Below are positions 53,316 to 64,000 of a stretch of 64,000 bases of DNA, one piece after another. The stretch is taken from NCBI GenBank assembly GCA_950097015.1, contig CATNEN010000038.1, positions 8,814,001 to 8,878,000 of the forward strand, read 5' to 3'. The stretch comes from Macrostomum hystrix. Taxonomy: Eukaryota; Platyhelminthes; Macrostomidae. Made by a program: the position numbers and the translations under genes. The stretch's first letter is position 1; each line of letters begins with the position of its first letter. The notes below the pieces were generated by a model. It was given only the letters and a program-made list of their open reading frames with translations, ran no database searches and was not told where the DNA came from.

Positions 53316-56300
53316 CGGACCAATTAAATGTCGGCAAAATTATAACAAAGAAAATGATAATTGACAAGATAGGAAACTAAGAAGCAATAATTTTGTACTT
53401 TCACGTATTTTTATTATAAAAGTTCACGTTTTTAGAAGTTCTTCTGAAAGTTTGTGAGCTAAATGGTTGACCGGTTTCCAGAAAAAATATCCATTTACGC
53501 TCTTTATAGTATATCGAGGACGAGATTCTGCGTGATTGTTACGTACAGCTACTATGCAGTAGCCAATGTGTTAAAATTACGCGATGTTATAAAATTTGTT
53601 TCTTATCATACCCATGCTGTGTGACTAGTGTTTGCTTTATTAATTATTTAATTATCTACATGGCGTACATATACATCCCATCCTATCAAAAAGTCAAGAA
53701 ATTACTAACAAACGTCTAAAACTGCCATAAGATGCATAGAAACTGTGTTAGGGATGTAGATTTTATTGAAGATGATCGGGCTCGTTTTACTTGTAATGGA
53801 AAGATGCAAAACAGAACAGTACAGCACTTTATCGTGATTTCTACCGCTCACTCTAAATTGAAATTCACCTTACTATGCAGACGAAAGACACATAGCGCCT
53901 TACCTATGTATTTTATTCCTACCTCTGTAGACAAACCAAAGCAAGGCTTAGTCATTTTAATTCCTATCTTTGGAGCTTATTTTTTCAGCAAAACCAGCTA
54001 GCCTAAATTTTCCCCAAAAATGTTTCTAATTCTTCTACTATACTAGTAGTCCTAGTGGTCTTTGAGTGACAAATACCCTGATGCTCCAGAGCACTTGGAA
54101 AGCAATAGCGATATAATTTCTTTCCTTCGTCTTCTCTTGCAATGAAGCATTGTGCGCACTTTGTGCGTTCCGGTCGACGCCTTCCCAAACTCAATGAAAT
54201 ATAGCTAACAGGTAAACTGAAGTTATTTAGTTTCTACTTATAAAAATAGAAATACTCTATATTGTACTTCACGTGCACCCAGCGGCAGTAAGGAAGCTAT
54301 TATGAACATAAATTGGTTTAATTCATTGTCCAGAATGCTTCAATTACGGACAGTGAAGTTAAATAATAGTATAATAAGTTTAATAGATTTTAATAGTTTA
54401 AACAAAGTAAAGCAGTACTTGTGTAATACAAAGTCTAAAATTAGCCAAGTATTTTTTCCTATTACAGTTTATAAACAGAAAACTGGTTAGCTTGACGTTC
54501 TGTAATTTAAAGTAGAATTATAATTTAAATTAGTTTATTATGTTGTTTTCATAGAACATTATATTAGTATTCAACTGGGGTTATTAAAATCCGTCGATGA
54601 CGTAACTTCATTCGATATAATGTTTTTCTTACACGTGTACCGGACTTTCTATGTCTAGAAATTAATTGCTGTTACTTGTTTTTTCTTTTTAACAGAATAA
54701 TATTTGTGATGATAATAGTGATTTTTAATAAGATTTTTCAAAATCTTAAAATTTACTGAATGAGTCTGAATGGCTAAAAGTCTGAGCTAACACGTACTGT
54801 CGTTGACTTACATGTATATTATATACTTAATTTCATAAAGCACTTCGAATTTATGTGATCTCACTATGAAGCATAGTATAGGCAAGATGATGGCAAAGTG
54901 TGCCCTTGGCATTTTTACCACAAAATTATGTCCTGTGCACCAACCAACACGAAAAACACTTCGTGTGTAAAACGATATTTTTTACTGACTTTAGCCTTTT
55001 ACCACTGTGCCATGCTGTTAAAGCAGAAATAATTCAAGTCCTAAACAGTGGCATAGCTAGGAGGTATTGGTGTATTGGCCAATACCCCAAAGTTTCGATG
55101 TCTCAATTTTTGGTATTCAATTTATTCAAAAGAAATGAATTAAATTTGTTTTTAAACCATGTTAGGAAATTATGCTGGACAGAACCTAAAACCGATATTC
55201 CAACAGATTGTGGCTATGCGCCTGGTCTTAAAAGTCTTAAAGAATGAAAATGCAATAATACATGTGCAACCTCCAAAATCTTAGATTCTTAGCCAGCCAT
55301 GCAACTTCGTTTTTGCTCTATTTACGACTTAGTTTGCTCACTGTTGCAACTTAGTTCATTTCATTGCTCTATTTACGACTTAGTTTGCTCTCATTTGCTC
55401 TATTTTTCTCTCCCCTTTTTCTTCTTCACGCCTTCCTTTTTGTCCCTTGGTCCCCCTTTGATTTTTTGCGCTTGCTTGATTGGTTTTTGCGACTTACCTT
55501 GCCTGGCCCTCGTTTCACCTGGCCAGTTCGGCTGGGTTGGCTGGGTGTTGCGCATGTATGAATGCAATGATAATGTTAAGCAGTTTAACATAATAACTAG
55601 GCCTATGTTACTATGTTTTTTAGAAAAAAAAATACAAATTGTAGTTGTCATAATTCATATTCATAATTCTATTATATTCATTCTATTCTATTCATTCTAT
55701 TCTATTCATTCTATTCTATTCATTCTATTCATTCTATTCATCTATTCATAATAAATAAGGCAGTAGTTATTTTTACAGGGACTGTACAAATAACAAATTG
55801 GCCTGTATGGAATATAGTGACCAGGCCCATAAAAAATAACAAAACAGCCTGATTGATTGATTTTGATCTAGTGATGGTGATATGGGACATAGATATAATT
55901 AGAAATAGGCCTAAAACTGTACAAATAACAAAATGGTAGTTCATACAGTTGCAATGAAAAAAATCTAAGAGTTGTCAATGATTTTTTTGTTGAATCTTAA
56001 GCTGTGGATTGCCCTATTGGAATAAATGTTAAAAACCTCTGGACATGCAATATGGGAGTAAAAATATGGCTTGAAACTGCAATGCAACATGAAATTAGCC
56101 TAACCAGCCTTTCTATAAAAAAACTAAATGGCTTTACATTTTTATTCGGATGATACTGTTGCAACATTACAAAGCAACAGATGGCTAGACATGATTTGAG
56201 TTTGAAGTCAACTGATTTACTTTTTATGCCACAAATGTTATATCCAATAATTATTCACATAATGTAGATGGTATCATTATAATGACAAATATTATTTAAT

Positions 56301-58520
56301 AATTACCACACAAAGTCTAATAATAAATAAATATCTAGTTGCACAACAGCATCAATAAGGCCTAACATGGATTTTAGTCCATTTATGTATTTATTTCAGC
56401 AATACTGTATTATAAATTTTTATGTTTCTTATTTTCTTGTCAGTGTTTAAAAATAACAATTATGCCATTTATACAGTCCCTGTATAAATATGAATAGCCA
56501 TTTTGCTATTTGTATGGTCACCCCATAGTCTAGATCATGTAGTTTATGCTATGTATGTCGAGCATAAAATTTGGATACCAAAATGACATCACTGTAATTG
56601 GCATAAAATGTCAAAGTAAAAATCTTGTGTATATAATGGTGTAAATTTAATGTTGCAAAAGTTTGGAGAAGGTAAGAAACAAGTCATTTTAGCATAACTT
56701 TGGTTGTAACTTATGCAATATAGTTGGATAGTAAAGTACATTCACAAACTTATATTTGTGTTTCTAACAAAATGTTTGACATATATAAATTATAAATTGT
56801 TTACATTTTCCACTGTTTCTGTTTCATGTTTTTAATCACAAATGTAACACATTCTAGGTTTATTGTTTTTTCATGTTTTATTTAATTAAATGTTTCTATG
56901 TCTGTTTAAAACACTATTCAACACAAACCAGTTTGCATATTTATTCAAAATTATTGGCATCCTTTTCTAATTGGTATAATTTGGCATTAGAGCTTCAGAC
57001 CAGATTTCCACTTGGTATAATTTGGCATAAAATGAAGCATGTCAAATTTCTTCTGGTTTCTGGCCAGCATGAATCATGAATGACCAGCATGTATATAGTA
57101 AATATGCTAGTCCATTGCTAGTCCAATAGCAATAGCAAGGTGAATTTAGCCTGGGCTTATTTACTCTACACTGGCTTGGTAGTTGTAAGCTATAAGCCTT
57201 AGTCAGGAAGGTAACCTTTTTATTGAAAACTTCAGCACACAATTGGTCTTGCATAGGATTGCACTAGAGTTCATGAAAATGTGCTAGGCACTGTACAACC
57301 ATGGACTCCAAAGAGTACCACACCATGTTAACCACAGTTGGCATCATGCCTGCCCCACACCACCATTCTGCCCTGATTCATGACTACTAGGTGTTATTAA
57401 CACATTTGATATCTTTTGAGTTCACTACAAACCTGCCAAGGTGCAGTCTAACTCCCCTTGAAATATACACTGGTGCATGCCAAGCACTCCAGCCCAAGTC
57501 AAATGCATACAGGAAATTTCTTGTGTATGATAATCCAGACTATGGGACATATGTCCAAAAGCATTGGTCAAAGGGGTGGATTTTAGCCCTATTGGTGCCC
57601 CCATGACAATCAGCCCCAAAACAGAATTCCTGTATTCCACTGGGATGCACAGAATGTGCACTATGTATGTTGACCACCATTTTTATTCACATGTCACTAA
57701 TCATTTCTTTACACATATTTTATAGTGTATTCCTTAGGATGTATGATTACAAATGCCTCATTTCATATATGTTGTTTTTTGTGCCTTGCTTTTAAACAAA
57801 CAAATGGCAATTGTTTCTTATATTAGTATTAATATATCAGATATATATGTATATGCATATTCCATTATGTCTTACATATATTAGCATATAGAATATGTAT
57901 AAATTATTGGCCTTACAGTTGCAGTGTACATACAAATTGGTGTACACTTTGCACTCAGAAAATATAAGGCCTGAATTTTTTGTCAGCTCACACAGGAAAA
58001 CGTTTCTTAGACTCAGATTCCAGCCCCAGTGTGCCCATGCCATTTCCTGACTATGGGCTATTGTAACTATTGACTATTGTCCTAGAATTTTTGCCCTACA
58101 TATACTGCACACATTAAATAAATTCTGTTACATTGATTTGTAAATGCACTGAATTTGCTCTAGAATATTAAGCTAGATAAGTCTTAGATTTTATAAATAG
58201 AATGTTATTAAGTTAAATTAAATAAAGTCATTTTCTGTGCTAAACCAAAAAGCATAAAACATTTTTAAAGGCTACTAAAAAGAATCAAATCAATAATTAA
58301 AACTGATATTGTAAAATGTTTTAAGGGTTATTTTTCTTGTTCAAATAAATTTTCTAAACTGTATTAGCTTCCTCTTGATCTATAATCTTGTAGATCCGCA
58401 GTCTAGAAAACGAAAGATTAGAATAAATCACCAATCCAAGACAATCTGCCTGGACTAGAAGCAGCCGACATCAACAGTCAGCAGCTGGCGGTGACTGACC
58501 GCCCCTGCTCCTCAATTTGT
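53316..58520. other. AT-rich intergenic region between GAA and the CTTNBP2-like gene
   Basis: This holds the GAA 3' untranslated region and spacer. No open frame shows recognisable protein features. A direct repeat of about 30 bp (CTCTATTTACGACTTAGTTT) occurs near 55316 and 55368. A TACAAATARCAAAATGG motif recurs near 55783 and 55917 and, inverted, near 56500. A pentanucleotide-type microsatellite is listed separately. Confidence 0.5.
55668..55752. repeat. ATTCT-type microsatellite
   Basis: ATTCTATTCTATTC runs broken by ATTCATTCT over about 85 bp. Confidence 0.85.
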
Positions 58521-60266
58521 ATGACCAAAGCCGCAGAGGCAAGCGAGCCTCATCGCGTACCTAACAATCGTCACAGTATGAGCACAATGTCTAGTTCTTC
58601 TCTGCCATCGACTGTGCATAGTCAGCACAGGCGGCATCTTCAAACCCCAGCAGCTCCAGGACCCCAGCAGCAGCAGCAGCCGTCAAAAACAGTTCGGCGT
58701 CACCCGAACGCGGCTGAACCCAGCCGAGCGGAGCTGTTAAAGTACCTGGCCTGCCTCGAGGGTGAGCTGGCAGCTAGAGACGCCGCCATTGACAGCCTTC
58801 GTCAGCAGCGGCAGCAGCAGCTTTTGCAGCAGGCCCGCTGCGGCCGCTACGGCCTAGCGGATCCGTACGCTGCCCTTCAGCGGGACAGCGAAATCACTTC
58901 CACGGCCGGTCAGCCAGCTGGTGCAGGATCGTCATCAGGTTCGGCTGTCGGCGGCGTTGAGACCGACTTTGACGAGGCGGCTTTGAAGTCCATGTACGAC
59001 AGTCAGCTGGCCGCATTGGAGAATCTCATCGACACGCAGCGGCGGGCGCAGCAGCGAATGCGCGAGCAGATGTCGCTAGTTGAGAGGCGCTACAGGAAGG
59101 TCTGCTCCGAGCTGGACGCCGAGCGGAGGAAACACGAGAAGGACGCCGCGGAGGGCGACGACGTCCTGGCAGGACTCGAGAAGGAGCGAGAGCGGCTGCG
59201 CTCTGAGGTGACCTTGTTTTTTTCTGTTTGTTTGGCTCACCGTTTGCTAGAAGTATTTTTGAGGAAGCAGTCAATTAGTTGCCGGTCTTGATAGGAAGGC
59301 TGGGCATTTTTTATTGTAAAATCAGAGAGGCACTTTTTTGTATAGAACCTGGCCTTTTTTCCTAGATTAATGTCAGATGTGTCATTTCCTAGAATATCAG
59401 ATGTGTCATTTCCTAGAACGATATTGGTGTGTCGTTTCCTAGAATGATATCGGGTGTGTCGTTTCCTAGAATGATATCGGATGTGTCGTTTCCTAGAATG
59501 CTATCAGATGTGTCATTTCCTAGAATGCTATCAGATGTGTCATTTCCTAGAATGCTATCAGATGTGTCATTTCCTAGAATGCTATCAGATGTGTCATTTC
59601 CTAAAATGCTATCAGATGTGTCATTTCCTAGAATGCTATCAGATGTGTCATTTCCTAGAATGATACTTCGTCGTATAGCCAAGGGATTCTAAAGTCGGAG
59701 GTTAAACCGCAGGTTGTCCGAACTTAACTCGCCAATCGCAGGTGGAGTTTGAGCGTCAGCAGAGCCGCAAGCTGGACCGGGAGCTGGCGCGGGTGTCCCA
59801 GGCGCTGACTGACGAGCGCGCCCTCTCTGAACGGCAGCGCCGTGTGGCTCTGGCACTCATTCGTGACAGGCGCGCCCTCTCTGGCCGACTCAGCGCGGCC
59901 CAGACGCGCTGCCAGCAGCTCGAGAGGGCCGCCGCTGCCGCAGAAGCTGCCGAAGCCGCTAGGCTGGAGTCGGCCGCGTTGACCAGCCGGGTGGATGCCG
60001 AGCAGCGTCGGGGTCGGGAGCTCGCGGCCGAGGTCGAGCGACTGCGGGCTTTGCTGGCCGCCGCGGCGCATCCGGCGAGTCAGCCTGGCGGCCTGCTGAA
60101 GGTCAAGCCGGAGCCGCCGGTTAGACGGACGCCGCCGCAGGCCGGGATGCCGACGTCACCGGGCTCCAGTACGCCGAAGCAGCAGCAGCAGCAGCAGCAG
60201 GCGGTGAAGGCTGCTGGCAAGCAGCAACAGCAGCAGCAGCAGGTTTGTGCAGTCAATGGCAAGTGA
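58521..60266 (+). CDS. Cortactin-binding protein 2 N-terminal-domain protein (CTTNBP2/CTTNBP2NL-like)
   Basis: Exons 58521-59207 and 59742-60266 join in phase 0 (GAG|GTGACC, TCGCAG|GTGGAG). Read to the TGA at 60264-60266 they give 403 residues. The CTTNBP2 N-terminal domain is a long coiled coil that binds STRIPAK (striatin-PP2A) components and, in the vertebrate family, cortactin and actin. Support: ELLKYLACLEGELAARDAAI (about 71-90), GRYGLADPYAALQRD, and the near-diagnostic RRKHEKDAAEGDDV...LEKERERLRSE, continued in exon 2 by VEFERQQSRKLDREL and a long charged heptad region to about residue 340. A poly-Gln and Pro-rich tail follows. The second exon may instead end at 60242 (CAG|GTTTGT) or near 60262 (GTGAGG), with a further exon at 63645. 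The ATG at 58521 is first in frame after an upstream stop region. Intron 1 holds a 27-bp minisatellite. Confidence 0.85.
59365..59665. repeat. Minisatellite in the CTTNBP2-like intron 1, 27-bp unit, about 11 copies
   Basis: Units contain GATGTGTCATTTCCTAGAAT and GCTATCA. The left copies are more diverged (GATATCGG). The period is a multiple of three, so both strands show false frames. Confidence 0.95.
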
Positions 60267-63086
60267 GGTTGACCATGTCTAGATGATAAAAGTTTTCTTT
60301 TTTACTTCTCTTGATTGCTCCAGCAACTGTACGCATAATTTATCTGGTTTGATTGATCGGATATACTATTAATAACACAGAGCAGCTTACAAATACTATT
60401 TTTAATTGTTTAATGTTTGAATTAGTTAAAAATTAGTTATTTTATACGCTTTATAAACTCTAAATTGATGTGCTGTGGGTTAACAGCTAGCTGTTGCTTA
60501 AACAAGAAGTAACAAGTGACTATTGCGTAAGCAAGTTATAACAATGCTCGATATTGTAAATGAGTGCACAATGCCATGAGTTTGCAGCTTCGTTGCTTTG
60601 CCAAACTCCACTCTAAATCACCCGCTATCATTGATATCTGTCCGTCTGTTTATTTCATTTGTTCGTGTTCTGTTCATGCCTACCTCTTTCTCTCCATTGT
60701 CACTTGCTTGTGAAATTTAATTGACCTGTTTTTTCGCTATTTTATCTTTCTTAATTCTGTACTTTATTGTGCTTATTGTCCAGAAAATGGTAGACAATTC
60801 TGGCGTTTCTTAATAAGCCAATGATGCTTGGTTTTATGTTGCTTGTACTGATTTCTAGTCAAATTGCACACCGTCAACCCAGCTGCAAGTCTGTGCTACA
60901 GAATCTAGTGCCGCCTCTGTTGTGCAATCTCTTCTCACAATTTCTCCTATCAGTTTTGTTCTATTGTTCTAACGATGCCGCGGCTGCTTAGTTTCACTGT
61001 TCAGCTTCTTTTGACTATTATTTTCCTTAATAAATAGTGCATTAGGTGACTTATTCACGTGTGCGTTGTGTCCGGGCCCGGTTATTTGGCAGTTTTTTTT
61101 ACTTTGCCCCAACCTCCGCTATTCAGTAAGTGTGTGCAGTTCGAATCTCCGTGCACTGGAAGCTATTCGTGTTTGAAAGTCAACTAAATTTTCTTGTTAT
61201 CTTCTAGGAGCCAAATGCTTTTTTATGTAAAGATGGCATGCTAATTAAGGACTGACTGAAGAAACCAAATTACTTTTGCTAATTATTACCGTTTGAATCG
61301 TTTTTATAGATTTGTAGATTTGATTAAATTATTACAAAAAACGTACTCAGAACTCGTTTAAATACGTTTAAACGCAAGTGTATGAGATATTTCTACTGTC
61401 CTTTGTGTTTACTACAGATTTTCAGATGCTAAATTTGCTTAATCGCGTTAGACTTAGCTACACCCCAACCGCCTTGTCCATTTATTACTTTATTATATAT
61501 ATTTTTCTTTTGTTTTCACATGTAGGCAAAGGGCATGAAACAGCTTGGCACTTAAGCTATTAGAATCGATTTTTTTGTTTTTATACCAAGGGGGGTTTTT
61601 GGCAGCGCCTGAATGCTAACAGCGTTGGGTGGTGACTGATTGGTTGACAGTCTAGGCGATAGCGTACTGTGGTTAAGCTGCGCCTAATATTTAGGCTTGA
61701 TCAGTGAGAGTGTAGGAATTCGCGTCAGGTTGTCCATAGTGGCCTATTTCCACCTGTTTTAGCCCTTGATAGTCCAGCAAATCCGTCTAGATAAAGGTAG
61801 GTGACCACCGAAGACGGAGATGATGCAGGCACATTCAGGTGACAAACTAATACATTTTTAAGTCCCGGCAAGGCCGCACTGAGGCGCTGTGCAAATTCGT
61901 GTATAAGGGTGTATGAAATACACTAGCTCTTATGGGAAAAATGTGACCTTCGGCCAGAAACATTGAATAGCTCGACTGTCTGAAGGGCTGGCGACTTGAT
62001 TCTTGTTTCAGAAGATGCGCAACAAAAAGTTGGCCCGTGTTCTTGAGTTTAGTTTGCTTGCCTTGCTCCGATCCGGTGCAGCAAAAAAAACTGTCGGGGA
62101 TTTCCCCCTTGTTAGTTCTACTGTTGATCCCCCAAATACTATCTATAAACTATGCCCCACAATTCATTGTTTTCTGGAGTTGTTTTGTTGCTTTAGATAT
62201 TAATTTGTTATATTTCGGTCAGTGCCATCGACTTGGTTTTTTCCGTTAGTTCTGTGACGGCTATTGTTTTGTTGTGTACATATAAAATGTTCTTTTCTGT
62301 GGTTTTTTATAAAACGTGTAATTTTCTAAAATGTACGTCAACGGTGTCATAACAATGCATATATATATATATATTATTGATATATAATTATTAGCAATGT
62401 CTAGCATATTAATTAGCAACAGCAGTTCTTTTTTACTCTATCGGCCATGTTAAACGCTTATGCGATGAATGCTGCAGAGTCTCTGATACATAATACCTAG
62501 AAGTAAATCACTAACAATATAATCTTGTGCAGCCTTAACACAGTTGGCTTTGCCTTAATCTCTGACTTATTTAATTAATATGAAGCTTGTTTATCTAACT
62601 CGAAGCTGTTCGTATTAACCTAGCCAATCTTGAATAACACGTGTTCCCATCTTATAGTAGCTTTTCTTAATTCAGCAGCGTTTAATGTTAGTGTCTGACT
62701 GAGTCTGTGACTGGCCTATTATATCCGCATAGTCGGTAACCAGTGTAAACTCGCTTGCACTTTATATTCTCTCAGTGCGTGTGTGAATTGTGTGTGTGTG
62801 TGGGGAGAACATTTCTATGAATTATTTGTGGAAAACGGTTCTGAGCACGAGTGCCAGCCGATCTTTCCGGTTCTGGGTTAGCGGATAGAGGGTCGAATGG
62901 ATAGATGGAAATAGTTTGAGTTTGAGGATTGTATAGCTGAGTTGTACTGCGCCTTGTTCTCAATGGCCCTCTGCTCTTGTACACAGAGTGCCAGTTCTAG
63001 AAGTGCATCTTCCCCAGATTTATTAGCTGCGTACGTTGATTGTGAAAAATTCCCAATGATTCAGTTTTAAGTTTTTTTATTATTAT
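60267..63086. other. Long intron or 3' region of the CTTNBP2-like gene
   Basis: AT- and T-rich with no supported exon. A short TA microsatellite lies at about 62360-62375 and a GT run near 62790. No repeats of the SINE families until 63087. Confidence 0.4.
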
Positions 63087-63310
63087 TTGCAGGAGGGCTG
63101 CGGGCAATGGCACATCATTTGATGACGCTAGACCCGCAGCCAGCGAGGAGGCGTGTACATCTGCCCTGACTTTCTCATCGTCAGGCAGTGTACACGTTCA
63201 CTGTCAGCCTTGGAGGCCGGCCCTCAAGGGCATGAATTGCACGACAAGCCCCCAAAGCCTTCTCTCCGCGGCTGCGCCCCAAATGAATGCGGCCTCGCCG
63301 TGGCCACTTA
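63087..63310 (-). repeat. SINE-B copy, head-truncated
   Basis: On the minus strand: GAGGCCGCATTCATTTGGGG, AGTCAGGGCAGATGTACACG, GCGTCATCAAATGATGTGCC and CCCGCAGCCCTCCTGCAA, ending in an AATAATAATAA tail (63077-63088). Confidence 0.8.
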
Positions 63311-63644
63311 AATTAAGATAGTTTTCTGTCAAAGTTACGTAAAAATTGTGTAATGATATTAAAAAACGATATTTGGAACTTCGTGACATCATCTGTTTCA
63401 ATATTGTGAATTTTAGGATTTTCGCGAATTCAGTGTATCGCGGGCGAAAGTTCTGAGATTTTTTAGGACGAAAACGCTTTCTCGTGGTCTGATAATCTTA
63501 GCTTTTGTAAAATTGATAAGGCTTATTAAGGAATATTATAACTCGCTAGATGGAACTAAGTACTATAAAATTTAAATCTGTTTCTGTACTCTGAACTTAT
63601 ATTTTCAGATATTAACTTTTTCTTACACCCACCTCGGCCCGCAG

Positions 63645-63720
63645 ATCAACGGGCGTGGCTATGCCTCCCCGCCTCAGTTTGCTCAATCGTTTGATATTTG
63701 CTGGGAGTCGCGTCAAAGAG
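63645..63720 (+). CDS. Possible downstream exon (76 nt), perhaps of the CTTNBP2-like gene
   Basis: A pyrimidine-rich acceptor (TTTTTCTTACACCCACC...CGCAG) and a strong donor (AGAG|GTACGT) bracket 76 nt. In phase 0 it reads INGRGYASPPQFAQSF and further without a stop. If exon 2 of the upstream gene ends at 60242, this exon joins in phase. No family similarity was recognised; it could belong to another gene. Confidence 0.4.
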
Positions 63721-63859
63721 GTACGTCAAATTTTAAACTATAAATATACTTCCTACGCATGCACTACACACTCTATCGCTGTTCAGGATTTCCTAATAGC
63801 GCTGGATTTCATAAAAACGCAAAGCATTGTAATTTCTTTTTTAGCATAATTCTATTAGG

Positions 63860-64000
63860 ACCACGGGCTCACCATAAAGAGACTGAATTTGCCCAAAAAC
63901 ACGGAATTCCCCCAAGGTCACGAGATTCCCCTAAGGAAACGGAATTCCTATAATTTCATGGTGTACCCCTAAAAACACGAGATTCCTTTGAACACAAGGA
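63860..64000. repeat. Degenerate about 20-bp repeat running off the window
   Basis: ACGGAATTCCCCCAAGGTCA, ACGAGATTCCCCTAAGGAAA and ACGAGATTCCTTTGAACACA recur with drift. It would lie directly 3' of the possible exon at 63645. Confidence 0.6.

Noticed and set aside
54900-55247. 115-codon plus-strand frame in the spacer after GAA
   Set aside because: No family motif, no splice context, AT-rich codon use unlike the genes here.

Overview
The window is animal nuclear DNA. Genes have GT-AG introns and domain architectures found in animals, and they sit among mariner, Tc1, Ty3/gypsy-like and LINE remnants, tRNA-derived SINEs and many minisatellites. The mix of GC-rich exons, AT-rich spacers and an intron- and spacer-filling minisatellite load fits a free-living flatworm (Macrostomum-like) or a related lophotrochozoan. 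That assignment is inference; nothing here proves the species.

Layout. The left part (1-16.8 kb) carries minus-strand genes head to tail: a partial secreted protein (11-499), a PLPBP/YggS-type PLP-binding protein (1878-3088, three exons), a weak candidate gene (5354-6122), a neurochondrin homologue (6886-9818, two exons) and GNPTG, the gamma subunit of GlcNAc-1-phosphotransferase (11078-16754, four coding exons I could join in phase). From 16.8 to 33 kb lies an accessory region: AT-rich DNA, a full-length tRNA-SINE, a LINE RNase H tail, a glycine-rich secreted-protein gene that looks broken and carries a dead mariner in an intron, a truncated Tc1, a decayed gypsy-like element, and a nested set of foldback elements. 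At 33.1-38.1 kb a small unknown gene and ATG9 (four exons) diverge from a 381-bp interval. From 38.4 to 44.15 kb there is one giant 24-bp minisatellite of about 240 copies. GH31 alpha-glucosidase (GAA-like, 17 exons) occupies 45.8-53.3 kb. After 5 kb of AT-rich spacer, a cortactin-binding-protein-2 N-terminal-domain gene (CTTNBP2/CTTNBP2NL-like) begins at 58.5 kb and may run past the window end.

Repeats. At least sixteen separate minisatellites were found, with most larger introns or gene flanks holding one of their own sequence. Seven arrays have units of exactly 20 or 40 bp. Two related arrays lie in opposite orientation on either side of one GNPTG exon.

Function. GNPTG (mannose-6-phosphate tagging of lysosomal enzymes), a GAA-like alpha-glucosidase (a possible client) and ATG9 (autophagosome lipid scramblase) all belong to the lysosome-autophagy axis. 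They are on different strands with large gaps, so co-regulation is only a suggestion. Exon joins were checked by reading phase and by recalled family conservation, not by transcripts.
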